From Cyclobacteriaceae bacterium (GTDB taxonomy: Bacteria; Bacteroidota; Bacteroidia; Cytophagales; Cyclobacteriaceae), in the NCBI GenBank assembly GCA_019638275.1, contig JAHBUC010000001.1, positions 62,001 to 126,000 on the forward strand: a stretch of 64,000 nt of DNA. The letters are read 5' to 3'. A program made the translations under genes and the position numbers. Positions within the stretch are counted from its first letter, which is position 1, and the number at the start of each line of letters is the position of its first letter. The notes beneath the pieces are model-generated. The model made no database searches and was not told where the DNA came from. It saw only the letters and a program-made list of their open reading frames with translations. Of this stretch, positions 52,728 through 61,974 are shown one piece after another.

Positions 52728-55256
52728 TTAATCTTTCTTTGATGCCGCTTTCGGTTTTTTCACCTTTAGCGTAAGCTGGTCGCCTTTGCCATCGTAGTCG
52801 GCAATGATGGTGCCGCCTTCTTCCACTTCACCTTTCAGAATTTCTTCTGCCACCGGATCTTCCAGGTATTTGGTGATGGCCCGGTTCAACGGACGCGCAC
52901 CAAATTGCTGGTCGTATCCTTTTTCTGACAGGAAATCTTTGGCCTTGTCGGTAAGCTCAACCAAATAACCTAACGCAGTGATGCGATCAAATACTTTCTT
53001 CAACGTGATGTCGATAATCTTGTGGATGTGCTCGCGCTGCAACGAGTTGAATACGATCACATCATCCAGGCGGTTCAAAAATTCCGGACTGAACACACGC
53101 TTCAATGCATTCTGTATGGTCGACTTCATCGCATCCTCTTCGTTCTCGCGCTTGGCAGCTGTTGAGAAACCGATGCCCGATCCGAAATCTTTCAAATCGC
53201 GAACACCGATGTTCGAGGTCATGATGATGATGGTGTTGCGGAAGTCTACGCGTCTGCCTAGCCCATCGGTAAGAATACCATCGTCAAGCACCTGTAGCAA
53301 AATGTTGAATACATCCGGATGTGCTTTTTCAATTTCATCCAGCAACACAACCGAGTAAGGCTTGCGTCTCACTTTTTCCGTTAGCTGGCCGCCTTCTTCG
53401 TAGCCGACATAACCTGGAGGCGCACCCACTAAACGTGATACGGAGAACTTCTCCATGTATTCACTCATGTCGATGCGGATCAACGAATCTTCCTTATCGA
53501 ACAAATAGGTAGCGAGTACTTTCGCCAATTCTGTTTTACCTACACCAGTAGGACCCAGGAAGATGAATGAACCAATCGGTTTCTTCGGATCTTTCAAACC
53601 CACGCGTGTACGCTGAATGGCTTTTGTTAATTTCTTAATCGCTTCTTCCTGACCAATTACCTTGCCGCTCAGTTCTTCACCCATACCCAGTAACTTGTTG
53701 CTTTCTTTCTGGGCGATACGCTTGGTAGGAATACCCGTCATCATGGCGATTACATCGGCCACGTTGTCTTCGTTAACGGTGTATTTTTCTGTGCGGGTTT
53801 TTTCTTCCCACTTGGTTTTGGCAATGTCTAATTGCTCCAGCAGTTTTTTCTCCTTGTCGCGTAGTTGTGCGGCCTCTTCGTATTTCTGGCTTTTCACTAC
53901 GCGATTCTTTTCTTTCTTCACATCTTCAATCGCTTCTTCCAGCTTCACAATTTCTTCCGGTACGTGAATGTTGTTGATGTGCACGCGCGCACCAGCTTCA
54001 TCCATCACGTCAATGGCTTTGTCTGGTAAAAAGCGGTCGCTGATGTAGCGATCGGATAACTTCACACACGATTCAATCGCTTCTTTGGTATACAGTACGT
54101 GGTGGTGATCTTCGTACTTCTCTTTGATGTTGTCCAAAATCTGAATGGTTTCTTCCGGTGTAGTGGAGTCCACCATCACCATCTGGAACCTGCGGGCCAA
54201 GGCGCCATCTTTTTCAATATACTGACGGTACTCATCCAATGTGGTTGCACCAATGCATTGGATCTCTCCGCGTGCCAATGCAGGTTTGAACATGTTAGAG
54301 GCATCCAGCGAACCGGAAGCGCCACCCGCACCTACAATGGTGTGCAATTCATCGATGAACAGAATTACATCCGGAGATTTTTCCAGTTCATTCATCACAG
54401 CCTTCATGCGTTCTTCAAACTGACCACGGTATTTGGTACCAGCAACCAATGAAGCAAGGTCAAGTGTAACTACGCGCTTGCCAAACAACACGCGCGAAAC
54501 TTTTTTCTGGATGATGCGCAACGCCAACCCTTCTGCGATAGCGGTTTTACCCACACCGGGTTCACCAATTAATATTGGGTTGTTTTTCTTTCTGCGGCTC
54601 AGGATCTGTGCCACGCGTTCAATTTCTTTTTCACGACCCACAATCGGGTCGAGCTTTCCGTCTTCTGCTAAACGGGTTAGGTCGCGACCGAAATTATCCA
54701 GCACGGGTGTGCGTGATTTTTCTGTTCCCTTCTTTTCTTTTCCGGTTCCGGCACCGCCACCGAAGATGCGTGATGAATCATCATCCGGATCGTCAGTATC
54801 AGACGCGGCTTGCGGACCTTCGTGTTGGTATTCGAGCATTTCTTTTACGGTTTCGTAGTTCACATCGAACTTGCTTAAGATTTGTGTGGCCAGGTTATCG
54901 GCATCGCGCAGGATGGAGAGCAGTAAATGCTCTGTGCCGATTAACTGTGCCTTAAAAATTTTTGCTTCGAGGTAGGTTATCTTCAACACTTTCTCAGAAG
55001 CTTTCGTGAGCGGAATGTTGGCCAGGTTTTTTATTTCGTGTGTGGCTGTGCCTTTTGAAATTTTTTCAATCTCTCCGCGCAGCGCATCGAGCGGTACGCC
55101 TAACTTTTTCAACACCCCTACAGCAACGCCTTCGCCCTCACGAATGAGGCCGAGAAGCAGATGCTCGGTACCGATATAATCATGACCAAGACGTAAAGCT
55201 TCTTCACGGCTCAGCGATATCACTTCTTTTACGCGGTTGGAGAATTTGGCTTCCAT
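52728..55256 (-). CDS. clpC: ATP-dependent Clp protease ATPase ClpC
   Basis: An 842-residue double AAA+ unfoldase. Clp N-domain repeats at 1-145 ([20 protein letters not shown], then [17 protein letters not shown]), an acidic linker with DDPDDDSSR, Walker A1 GEPGVGKT (231-238), a UvrB/C-like middle region ([20 protein letters not shown]) and Walker A2 GPTGVGKT. Subunits feed ClpP for protein turnover. All motifs are intact. A strong terminator follows. The 122 bases upstream to the WbqC gene show only a weak TAnnTTTA box. Confidence 0.96.
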   Translation of the reverse strand: MEAKFSNRVKEVISLSREEALRLGHDYIGTEHLLLGLIREGEGVAVGVLKKLGVPLDALRGEIEKISKGTATHEIKNLANIPLTKASEKVLKITYLEAKIFKAQLIGTEHLLLSILRDADNLATQILSKFDVNYETVKEMLEYQHEGPQAASDTDDPDDDSSRIFGGGAGTGKEKKGTEKSRTPVLDNFGRDLTRLAEDGKLDPIVGREKEIERVAQILSRRKKNNPILIGEPGVGKTAIAEGLALRIIQKKVSRVLFGKRVVTLDLASLVAGTKYRGQFEERMKAVMNELEKSPDVILFIDELHTIVGAGGASGSLDASNMFKPALARGEIQCIGATTLDEYRQYIEKDGALARRFQMVMVDSTTPEETIQILDNIKEKYEDHHHVLYTKEAIESCVKLSDRYISDRFLPDKAIDVMDEAGARVHINNIHVPEEIVKLEEAIEDVKKEKNRVVKSQKYEEAAQLRDKEKKLLEQLDIAKTKWEEKTRTEKYTVNEDNVADVIAMMTGIPTKRIAQKESNKLLGMGEELSGKVIGQEEAIKKLTKAIQRTRVGLKDPKKPIGSFIFLGPTGVGKTELAKVLATYLFDKEDSLIRIDMSEYMEKFSVSRLVGAPPGYVGYEEGGQLTEKVRRKPYSVVLLDEIEKAHPDVFNILLQVLDDGILTDGLGRRVDFRNTIIIMTSNIGVRDLKDFGSGIGFSTAAKRENEEDAMKSTIQNALKRVFSPEFLNRLDDVIVFNSLQREHIHKIIDITLKKVFDRITALGYLVELTDKAKDFLSEKGYDQQFGARPLNRAITKYLEDPVAEEILKGEVEEGGTIIADYDGKGDQLTLKVKKPKAASKKD

Positions 55257-55378
55257 GCAGTTTGTGGAATATTAGTAGTGTAAATGTAAACTTTTCAACG
55301 GGATTTTAAGCAGTTCAGGAAGCATTTTGGGGCTTTCTGGTATGCATGCCTAAAAAACACCTTGCCTTTTTAAATTGT

Positions 55379-56005
55379 TCATTTTCCCGCGGCTCCTGCC
55401 TCAACAACTTTCCGGGCTTCGGGGCCCTGGCAAAAGATCAGGTCGACAAAGCTAAGGTGTTTTACAAATGCTTTGCCAAACACCTGTGTATAGGGAACAG
55501 GCGTGTAATATTTATCGAGTGTTTCCGGTTTTTTTGCAACCAGGGTGTTTCGAAAATCCGTAACACCTTGTTCAGCAGTTTTTTCGTAACCGGAAGTTTC
55601 CAGAACGGGAATATTGCTTCTCAACCACCTAAGACAGATTGTCAGCAGTTCGCGGTTGAGGTCGTACAAAAATGGCGGCTGCCGAAAAAGGATGTCATGC
55701 AGGTCATCGGCATAATGTTCAAAGAAAGGTGCATTGCGGTAGGCCGAGGTGATGGCGCGCCAGTGGTTGTTTAACCACTTCTGACTGTAATCGATGCGGA
55801 TACCCTTCATGGTAACCTTACCGTGTTTTTCGGTGAGCGGAACCACCAGGTTTTGCATTCCGTTGGCGGTGAGTATGGTGCAGCGGTTTCTAAACGATTG
55901 CTTCACAAAATGTTCGTGTGCTTCCAACACAACGGCATCATGCCTTAGCAACACGCTGAAGTAAGCAATGGACGGGAGGTAATGAAGTTCAATGAGGCAA
56001 CGCAC
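55379..56005 (-). CDS. WbqC-family protein
   Basis: A 208-residue protein. MRCLIELHYLPSIAYFSVLL begins like WbqC proteins (LP-x-IxYF), followed by FRNRCTILTANGMQNLVVPL, a key WbqC strand pair, and YSQKWLNNHWRAITSAYRNA with later FFEHYADDL. The family is linked to polysaccharide or aminosugar chemistry, but the reaction is unproven. It lies 15 bases after the Sua5/YciO-like gene, same direction. Confidence 0.85.
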   Translation of the reverse strand: MRCLIELHYLPSIAYFSVLLRHDAVVLEAHEHFVKQSFRNRCTILTANGMQNLVVPLTEKHGKVTMKGIRIDYSQKWLNNHWRAITSAYRNAPFFEHYADDLHDILFRQPPFLYDLNRELLTICLRWLRSNIPVLETSGYEKTAEQGVTDFRNTLVAKKPETLDKYYTPVPYTQVFGKAFVKHLSFVDLIFCQGPEARKVVEAGAAGK

Positions 56006-56020
56006 GTTTATGATTTCAGA

Positions 56021-56644
56021 TCACCAAACAATTTCCCCTAACCCTTGTCGAATCAATTCGGGTTCATCTTGTGTACAATCCACAACAGTGGATGGCACAT
56101 TTCCACCCGCACCACCATCAATCACCAAATCAACCTGGTGTTTGAAGTCTTCGTAAATTTCTTCCGGGTCAGTGGTATACTCTTTTATATGATCATCGTC
56201 TTTAATGGAGGAGGTGATCAACGGATTACCCAACTCCGTCACAATGTTTCGTGGTATGTTGTGATCGGGTATACGAATGCCCACGGTTTTTTTATTGACA
56301 TCCAGAATTTTTGGCACCCGGCTGCTTGATTCGAATATAAATGTGTACGGCCCGGGCAGCGTTTTCTTCAACACTTTAAATACAGGTGTGTCGATGCGTT
56401 TCACGTATTCTGAAATATGACTGAGGTCGTTGCAGATAAAAGACAAGTCGAGTTTTTGCGGTTTGATATCCAAAATACGACAAAGTTTTTCCACCGCTTT
56501 TTTGTTCATCAAATCGCACCCGATGCCGTAAATGGTATCGGTAGGGTAGATGATGATGCCGCCTTTGCGCAACACCTCCACCACGCGGTTAATCTTTCGC
56601 GGTTCAGGGTTTTGGGGATGGATGTTTAGTAACTCGGCTGCCAT
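56021..56644 (-). CDS. L-threonylcarbamoyladenylate synthase family (Sua5/YciO/YrdC)
   Basis: A 207-residue protein; the start [20 protein letters not shown] is chosen because a -7 box lies seven bases upstream and the longer frame reads through a repeat. Core motif: [20 protein letters not shown], then [20 protein letters not shown] and LPGPYTFIF. The sequence is closest to the YciO-like branch. The canonical enzymes make threonylcarbamoyl-AMP for tRNA t6A. Whether this is the main tRNA enzyme or a paralogue is not decidable here. Confidence 0.85.
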   Translation of the reverse strand: MAAELLNIHPQNPEPRKINRVVEVLRKGGIIIYPTDTIYGIGCDLMNKKAVEKLCRILDIKPQKLDLSFICNDLSHISEYVKRIDTPVFKVLKKTLPGPYTFIFESSSRVPKILDVNKKTVGIRIPDHNIPRNIVTELGNPLITSSIKDDDHIKEYTTDPEEIYEDFKHQVDLVIDGGAGGNVPSTVVDCTQDEPELIRQGLGEIVW

Positions 56645-56651
56645 GGCGCGG

Positions 56652-56659
56652 CAAAGGTA
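56652..56659 (-). promoter_or_regulatory. -7 box abutting the Sua5/YciO-like start
   Basis: The minus strand reads TACCTTTG (TAnnTTTG), seven bases before the ATG at 56644. If used, the leader is nearly absent. Confidence 0.45.
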
Positions 56660-56700
56660 CAATTTCTCAAACAGGCAATGTACAAAAGTGAGCGAGGAGG

Positions 56701-56727
56701 TTCCCCCTTTGGGGCCCAGGGGTGTGC
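56701..56727. repeat. Degenerate copy of the G/C hairpin repeat
   Basis: TCCCCCTTTGGGGCCC then AGGGGTGTGC: a short CCCC/GGGG palindrome followed by a G-run and GTG, like the three better copies at 59.2, 59.7 and 61.3 kb. Confidence 0.5.
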
Positions 56728-56747
56728 ACAAGGAAAAATTCATTTTG

Positions 56748-56755
56748 TATCTTTG
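56748..56755 (+). promoter_or_regulatory. -7 box abutting the mltG start
   Basis: TATCTTTG (TAnnTTTG) ends eight bases before the mltG ATG at 56764; a TGTG lies 21 bases upstream. It faces away from the similar box of the Sua5-like gene. Confidence 0.5.
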
Positions 56756-56763
56756 TCGATCCT

Positions 56764-57825
56764 ATGAAACGCAACGGAAGTCCTATTAAGCTTTTTGTCT
56801 TTATCCTGCTGTCGGTATTGCTGATTACGTTTTCCTTTTATACATACCAGATTTGCTACACGCCCAACATCCTGGTAGGTAAAGAAGATCGTTACCTGTA
56901 CATACCGCAAGAAGCCACATTTGAAACGGTGCAGAAAACCCTGCACGAAGGCGGCTATGTGCAAGACCTGATGTCGTTTAGTTTTTTATCGCGGTTAATG
57001 GATTACGACAAACTGGTAAAACCGGGAAGGTTTTTGCTGCACGCCAACATGAACAACCTGCAGGTGATACGGTTTCTCCGCTCGGGCGAGCAGGAGCCGG
57101 TACGCATCACCTTTAATAATGTGCGGCTGATCAGCGATCTCGGGCCGAAGATCACACAAAACATCATGACCACACCCGAAGAATTTGATGCGGCACTGGC
57201 CGGGTTTCTCGCCCAGGGTTCACACGGGTTTACTTCGGATAACATCGTGTGCATGTTCATACCAAACACATACGAAGTGTACTACACCATTTCAGCGAAA
57301 CAATTGGTGGAGCGCATGCACGATGAGTACAAAAAATTCTGGAATGACGAACGCAAACAGAAAGCCGAAGCCATCGGGCTTACCCCTATACAGGTTTCCA
57401 TTCTGGCTTCCATCGTGCAAGCCGAATCGGTGAAGCGCGATGAAGCGCCTGTGATTGCCGGCCTTTACCTGAACAGGTTAAAGCAAGGGATTGCGTTGCA
57501 GGCCGACCCAACGTTGGTGTTTGCTGTGGGCGATTTTTCTTTAAAGCGCGTGCTCGATAAACACAAAGAAGTGGAATCGCCCTACAACACCTATAAATAC
57601 AGAGGCCTGCCGCCCGGCCCGATCAACATGCCGGAAATTGCCTCCATTGATGCGGTGCTCAACTACAAGCCCAGCAACTTTCTGTACATGTGTGCCAAGG
57701 AAGATTTTTCGGGTTATCACAATTTCACCGCCAACTACAACGAGCATTTGAGAAATGCCCAACGTTACCAACAGGCGCTTACCCGCGAACAACGCATTGC
57801 GCGTGCAAACCAAAACAACAAGTAA
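56764..57825 (+). CDS. mltG: Endolytic murein transglycosylase MltG
   Basis: A 353-residue enzyme that cuts nascent glycan strands. N-terminal membrane helix (residues 9-29, LFVFILLSVLLITFSFYTY), a LysM-like subdomain, then ILASIVQAESVKRDEAPVIA with the conserved catalytic Glu221 and LYLNRLKQGIALQADPTLVF, and the late YKYRGLPPGPINMPEIASID. The ATG at 56764 gives the clean anchor. The stop overlaps the thioesterase start (TAATG), so the two are coupled. Confidence 0.93.
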   Translation: MKRNGSPIKLFVFILLSVLLITFSFYTYQICYTPNILVGKEDRYLYIPQEATFETVQKTLHEGGYVQDLMSFSFLSRLMDYDKLVKPGRFLLHANMNNLQVIRFLRSGEQEPVRITFNNVRLISDLGPKITQNIMTTPEEFDAALAGFLAQGSHGFTSDNIVCMFIPNTYEVYYTISAKQLVERMHDEYKKFWNDERKQKAEAIGLTPIQVSILASIVQAESVKRDEAPVIAGLYLNRLKQGIALQADPTLVFAVGDFSLKRVLDKHKEVESPYNTYKYRGLPPGPINMPEIASIDAVLNYKPSNFLYMCAKEDFSGYHNFTANYNEHLRNAQRYQQALTREQRIARANQNNK

Positions 57826-58232
57826 TGTATCAGTCGGAAACTACGGTACGGGTTCGTTATGGTGAGACTGATCAGATGGGGTATGTGTACTACGGATACT
57901 ACGCCATGTATTATGAAGTGGCGCGCGTAGAGGCATTGCGCAAGTTGGGCTTAACCTATCGGGAAATTGAGGCGATGGGCATCATCATGCCCGTGCTGGA
58001 AAATCATTCGAAGTATTTGCAAGCCGGTAAGTACGATGAGCAACTGCGCATTGTAACCACCATTAAAGAAAAACCTTCTGTGCGCATAGAGTTTCATTAC
58101 GATATTTATAACGAAGAAAATAAACTGATACACCAGGGACAAACCATGTTGGCATTTGTTGATCAGAAGTCGGGGAGGCCGTGCCGCCCGCCACAAGCCA
58201 TGATGGATGTACTGGCCCCATTTTTTACATGA
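57825..58232 (+). CDS. Hotdog-fold acyl-CoA thioesterase (YbgC/4HBT-like)
   Basis: A 135-residue protein: VRVRYGETDQMGYVYYGYYA has the active-site Asp in the RYxETDxxG pattern, then EVARVEALRKLGLTYREIE and RIEFHYDIYNEENKLIHQGQ. Hydrolyses short or hydroxylated acyl-CoA, or acts on acyl-ACP. The start overlaps the mltG stop by one base, and the stop overlaps the YihY start (ATGA). Cytoplasmic. Confidence 0.9.
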   Translation: MYQSETTVRVRYGETDQMGYVYYGYYAMYYEVARVEALRKLGLTYREIEAMGIIMPVLENHSKYLQAGKYDEQLRIVTTIKEKPSVRIEFHYDIYNEENKLIHQGQTMLAFVDQKSGRPCRPPQAMMDVLAPFFT

Positions 58233-59227
58233 AGTACAAGTACAAACGGTATTTCCTTCAGTTCACACAAGCGCAACTGCTGTTGTCGTGGATGAAGCGG
58301 GTGCGGTTTAAAAAGTACGACAACGTTTCGCTGTACCTCATTGTTAAAACACTGCTGGCCAACTTGCAGAAAGACGAAATACTCGATCGCGCCAATGGTG
58401 TGGCGTTCAATTTTATCATCGCCATTTTTCCGGCCATCATCTTTTTGTTCACGTTAATCCCGTATGTGTCGGCTTATTTTCCAAGCCTGAACACCGAGGC
58501 CATCATGCTGTTTTTAGGTGAGCAGTTGCCCCCGAGCATGTTTGATGTGATTTCTTCTACCGTGCTCGACATTGTGAGCAACCAACGGGGCGGACTGTTG
58601 TCGTTCGGTTTTTTACTCTCTTTTTATTTGTCGACCAATGGGATGATGGCGCTGATGCGCGCGTTCAATGCGTGTTACAAGACCATTGAAAACCGCGGAG
58701 CGATTAAGACACGTTTTATTGCCACTGCGTTGACTGTTAACCTGGCTGTAGCCTTACTGGTGGCCATTGCGTTGCTGATCATCGGGCAACTTGTGCTGAA
58801 CTACATTACCACCAACCTGAATGAGGTTGACTGGATTAATCTTGATGGGGCCACCGTGTACCTGTTGTTTGCGCTGCGCTTCATTGTTATTTTTATTGTG
58901 TTCTTTTTGGTGATTGCCAGCATGTATTACTTTGGCCCGGCCATTCACTACAACTGGCGTTTTTTTTCCATTGGCTCAACGGTGGCTACGTTTTTAATCC
59001 TGGGGGTTTCGTACGGATTTTCGTATTATATCACGCACTTTGGTACGTACAATAAAATTTACGGATCGATTGGCGTGCTCATTGCGCTGATGATCTGGAT
59101 ACAACTCATCACCATTGTGTTGCTGGCCGGTTATGAACTCAACGCCAGCATTCACGACAGCCGCAGAAAAGAGTCCATCCGCCAGGCGCGAAGAGTGATT
59201 AAAAAGATGGAGGCAGTTCGGAGTTAA
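58229..59227 (+). CDS. YihY/BrkB-family membrane protein
   Basis: A 332-residue protein with about six membrane helices. Motifs: RANGVAFNFIIAIFPAIIFL, LLSFGFLLSFYLSTNGMMAL, NACYKTIENRG and a late IYGSIGVLIALMIWIQLITI. This is the YihY family once misnamed ribonuclease BN. Role unknown. It is last in the mltG-thioesterase operon and is followed by a hairpin repeat at 59236-59271 that may end transcription. Confidence 0.9.
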   Translation: MKYKYKRYFLQFTQAQLLLSWMKRVRFKKYDNVSLYLIVKTLLANLQKDEILDRANGVAFNFIIAIFPAIIFLFTLIPYVSAYFPSLNTEAIMLFLGEQLPPSMFDVISSTVLDIVSNQRGGLLSFGFLLSFYLSTNGMMALMRAFNACYKTIENRGAIKTRFIATALTVNLAVALLVAIALLIIGQLVLNYITTNLNEVDWINLDGATVYLLFALRFIVIFIVFFLVIASMYYFGPAIHYNWRFFSIGSTVATFLILGVSYGFSYYITHFGTYNKIYGSIGVLIALMIWIQLITIVLLAGYELNASIHDSRRKESIRQARRVIKKMEAVRS

Positions 59228-59235
59228 TTCTTTAA

Positions 59236-59271
59236 CTCCCCTCCTTGACAAGGAGGGGCAGGGGGTGGTTG
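59236..59271. repeat. G/C hairpin repeat, copy 1
   Basis: CCCCTCCTT (59238-59246) pairs with AAGGAGGGG (59250-59258) across GAC; then CAGGGGGTGGTTG. Nine perfect base pairs. Sits nine bases after the YihY stop. Confidence 0.85.
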
Positions 59272-59312
59272 ACTCTGTCCGACAACATTAATTTTTAAGT
59301 AACAAAAGCTAT

Positions 59313-59669
59313 ATGCCTGATTCTACCAAATGTCCGAAATGCAGTTCGTTATACGGCTATCCCACAGGCACTTCCATGATGTGCCCGGAGTGTGGCCACG
59401 AATGGAACCCGGAGGAAGCTGTTGGCAATACTTCAACAACTGAAGATTCTGATTCGCTGATTGTGAAAGATGCCAACGGAAATGTGTTACAGGATGGCGA
59501 TACCGTAATTCTGATCAAAGACTTGCCGGTAAAAGGTGCATCCAAATCCATCAAAGCAGGCACCAAAGTAAAGAACATCAAGCTTACCGATGGCGACCAC
59601 AACATCGATTGCAAGGTAGATGGCTTTGGCGCCATGGCACTTAAATCGATATACGTGCGCAAGGGGTGA
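59313..59669 (+). CDS. PhnA/YjdM-family zinc-ribbon protein
   Basis: A 118-residue protein. Zinc ribbon [21 protein letters not shown] at residues 7-27 (four Cys), followed by [20 protein letters not shown] and the YjdM beta domain, with [20 protein letters not shown] and [20 protein letters not shown]. Despite the PhnA name the family has no shown phosphonate role. It sits alone between two copies of the hairpin repeat. Confidence 0.9.
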   Translation: MPDSTKCPKCSSLYGYPTGTSMMCPECGHEWNPEEAVGNTSTTEDSDSLIVKDANGNVLQDGDTVILIKDLPVKGASKSIKAGTKVKNIKLTDGDHNIDCKVDGFGAMALKSIYVRKG

Positions 59670-59680
59670 GGGCTGTTAAA

Positions 59681-59716
59681 CTCCCCTCCTTATTCAAGGA
59701 GGGGCCGGGGGTGGTT
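59681..59716. repeat. G/C hairpin repeat, copy 2
   Basis: CCCCTCCTT (59683-59691) pairs with AAGGAGGGG (59696-59704) across ATTC; then CCGGGGGTGGTTG. Located 12 bases after the YjdM-like stop and before the CotH gene end. Confidence 0.85.
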
Positions 59717-59748
59717 GCGATTAAACTTGAAGGGACGGGGTGGTCAAA

Positions 59749-61177
59749 TCAAAACAACCCAATAGTTGTAGTCATCCACGAAGTACGCTCCAGAAGAAAC
59801 AGCTTGAGTTCGATAACGGCATCATCATAGTTAACACCTATTCCCTGATCCCATTTGGCATAATTGCGCTGCACGGCACCATTATCTTTTAGCAGTTGTG
59901 CAGTAGCGTCTACCAGGGCCATGAGGTTGTTGTCGCTTAGCTTATCGGCACGCAGGTTTTCCCACCGCACTTTTACGGCAGCCTTGAACTGCGGGTCTTG
60001 CATCAGGCGTGGCCACCAAAACGGCATCATCCACGGATCATTCGACACATGGTTGTTGTAGTTGATCACCCAATCATCCATCGGAATGCGATCACCGTTA
60101 TCAAATCCAATGTCCATGTCCCACACGGGGCCCATCGCCAGCTTGTTGTCACGGTCTTTCACCAGGTAGGTGCTTAGCCGGTAGGCGTCTACGTTGCGGC
60201 AGAGTTCGTTAATGAGGAAGTAATCCACAAAGCTGGACACATCAATGAAATCCGTGTAGGTGCGTACATCCGAATTAAAATCATCCGTCAGCAGGGCTGT
60301 TTCAAAATCATCGATGTAATCTGCGATGTACGCTTTTTGTGCGGCTGTAATGTTTTCTTCCTTCGGGTATTCGTACAAGAAATATGTTTCGAGGTATTGT
60401 TGTGCATGGTAGGGTGGACCGTACGCAGCAAAGTCCAGTTCATTACCAAAAATAGTGTAGCGACTTCTAAAACTGTTGGAAACGGTGTAGCGTGCATCAT
60501 CATCCCAGTTGTTATCGAAGTACGAAAGCGGTTTGCCTATGCCCGCATCGCCTACCGAAACCTTATCGATGGTGAGGATGTATCCACCGGTAATGTTCTC
60601 GGATGATTCATTGAGGGATTTGATGTTGATGCGGTGGTTGTCTCGCTTCAGTTTTTCCATGAACACGTATACGCCCAGGTATTCATCATTTAATTGCAAC
60701 TCAATAAACTGGCACCGGCTGGCATAGCGGCCTATGCTGCGCGCCATTTCATACCCGATGTAGTTGTACATGAGCGTGCGATCAAAAATGTATTTGTCGG
60801 TGAGGTTTACGATGTGGCCGACTAAGCGAAAATCTTCTTCTTCCGGAAAGCCGAAGAACGACACATCGCCATTGGTGGTTTCGATGTTAAATCCTTTTTT
60901 GTGCGACAAGCGATAGGACGTTTTGCCGCGGTACTCAATGCCGATGGGTACTTCCTGCACCAACGCTTTTTGGTTGTACACTTTTAAGGTGGCATCAATT
61001 TTTGGTTCAAATTGAATTTGTGCCTTGTGGGTATCAATAATAACATAAGGTATTTCGCTGTTGCCGGTATTTCACCGCAAAGGGGCCAGGGCTTTCTTTT
61101 TCCAGGCAGGAAGCGAAGTAGGTAAGCGAGCATACCGCTACAAACGCAGCTACGATAAGGCTGATGCGATTTTTCAT
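59749..61177 (-). pseudogene. CotH-kinase-family lipoprotein gene with frameshift
   Basis: Two frames together make one gene. From ATG 61175-61177 the first reads a lipoprotein signal (MKNRISLIVAAFVAVCSLTY, then FASC) and EKESPGPFAV. Near 61070-61075 the frame shifts by one base and continues with NTGNSEIPYVIIDTHKAQIQ, then EVPIGIEYRGKTSYRLSHKK, a CotH N-terminus. The rest is a CotH kinase domain: DEYLGVYVFMEKLKRDNHRI, MGPVWDMDIGFDNGDR and WENLRADKL. CotH proteins are atypical kinases phosphorylating secreted proteins. The shift is consistent with one extra base in an A-run, either a real mutation or a sequencing error. Confidence 0.8.
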
Positions 61178-61269
61178 ATGACCAAAGGTAGTGGCTTTGT
61201 TTTTTACGGGGATTGTATATCCTGCAAAAATCAAAACTCATGTTTGCGGTTTCTGCCACATGCGCAAAG

Positions 61270-61305
61270 CTCCCCTCCTGGCAAGGAGGGGTTGGGGGAG
61301 GTTGC
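61270..61305. repeat. G/C hairpin repeat, copy 3
   Basis: CCCCTCCT (61272-61279) pairs with AGGAGGGG (61284-61291) across GGCA; then TTGGGGGAGGTTGC. Eight perfect pairs. It lies in the 189-base gap between the divergent CotH and greB genes. Confidence 0.8.
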
Positions 61306-61366
61306 ATAATCTCCCGATTTACCTTCTCTTGCAGCCAAAACCCAAAACCCGGTACGCTCAACCCCC

Positions 61367-61840
61367 ATGAAAACACAACTCATTACGCCTGAAGGCCTGG
61401 AAAAATTAAAAGCGGAGTTGGATCATTTATGGCGGGTAGAACGACCCGACACCACCCAAAAAGTTTCCTGGGCGGCAAGCCTGGGCGACCGTTCCGAAAA
61501 TGCAGATTACCACTACAACAAAAAGCGCCTGCGCGAAATTGACAGGCGCATTTTGTATTTGCGCAAATGCATTGATAACCTGAAGGTGGTGCACTACTCG
61601 CCCTTTCAGGAGGGCAAGGTGATGTTTGGGGCCTGGGTGGAAATTGCCAATGACAAGGGCATGAAGAACCGGTTTCGCATTGTGGGCAGCGAAGAACTGA
61701 TTGGTGCGAAAGATTACATCTCGATGGACTCACCCATGGCGCAGGCGCTGCTGAATAAAGAAGCAGGCGATGAGGTGGTGGTAAAAACGCCCGCACGCGA
61801 ATTTGTGTGGCGCATTACTAAGATTGAGTATCAGAAATGA
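61367..61840 (+). CDS. greB: Transcription elongation factor GreB
   Basis: A 157-residue factor that rescues backtracked RNA polymerase. N-terminal coiled coil with LITPEGLEKLKAELDHLWRV and SLGDRSENADYHYNKKRLRE, then the FKBP-like C-terminal domain with FRIVGSEELIGAKDYISMDS and AREFVWRITKIEY. The DYHYNKKRLR stretch separates it from GreA. Start MKTQLITPEG. Followed by a dispersed repeat. Confidence 0.93.
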   Translation: MKTQLITPEGLEKLKAELDHLWRVERPDTTQKVSWAASLGDRSENADYHYNKKRLREIDRRILYLRKCIDNLKVVHYSPFQEGKVMFGAWVEIANDKGMKNRFRIVGSEELIGAKDYISMDSPMAQALLNKEAGDEVVVKTPAREFVWRITKIEYQK

Positions 61841-61890
61841 TTGTTTTGCTCCCAATAACAGTAACGATGAAAGACAAACTAACATAATAT

Positions 61891-61946
61891 CGTCATTGCG
61901 AGGATACGAAGCGAAAGCATGCGCGATAGTGTGACGAAGCAATCCC
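61891..61946. repeat. Dispersed CGTCATTGCGAGG-type repeat
   Basis: CGTCATTGCGAGG at 61891-61903 and GTGACGAAGCAATCCC at 61931-61946, with GAAGCG and GCGCGATAG between. Read on the other strand it is the common GGGATTGCTTCGTC...CCTCGCAATGACG phrase found dispersed in many bacterial genomes. Its two ends are partly complementary (ATTGC / GCAAT). Confidence 0.75.
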
Positions 61947-61974
61947 AAAAGCAAAGAGTGGAAAAGCGATAAGG

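Noticed and set aside
60984..61376. Minus-strand open frame opposite the CotH-greB gap
   Set aside because: It crosses the hairpin repeat and is in the wrong frame for CotH; proline/cysteine-rich noise.
61383..61796. Long minus-strand open frame within greB
   Set aside because: Antisense shadow of a conserved gene.
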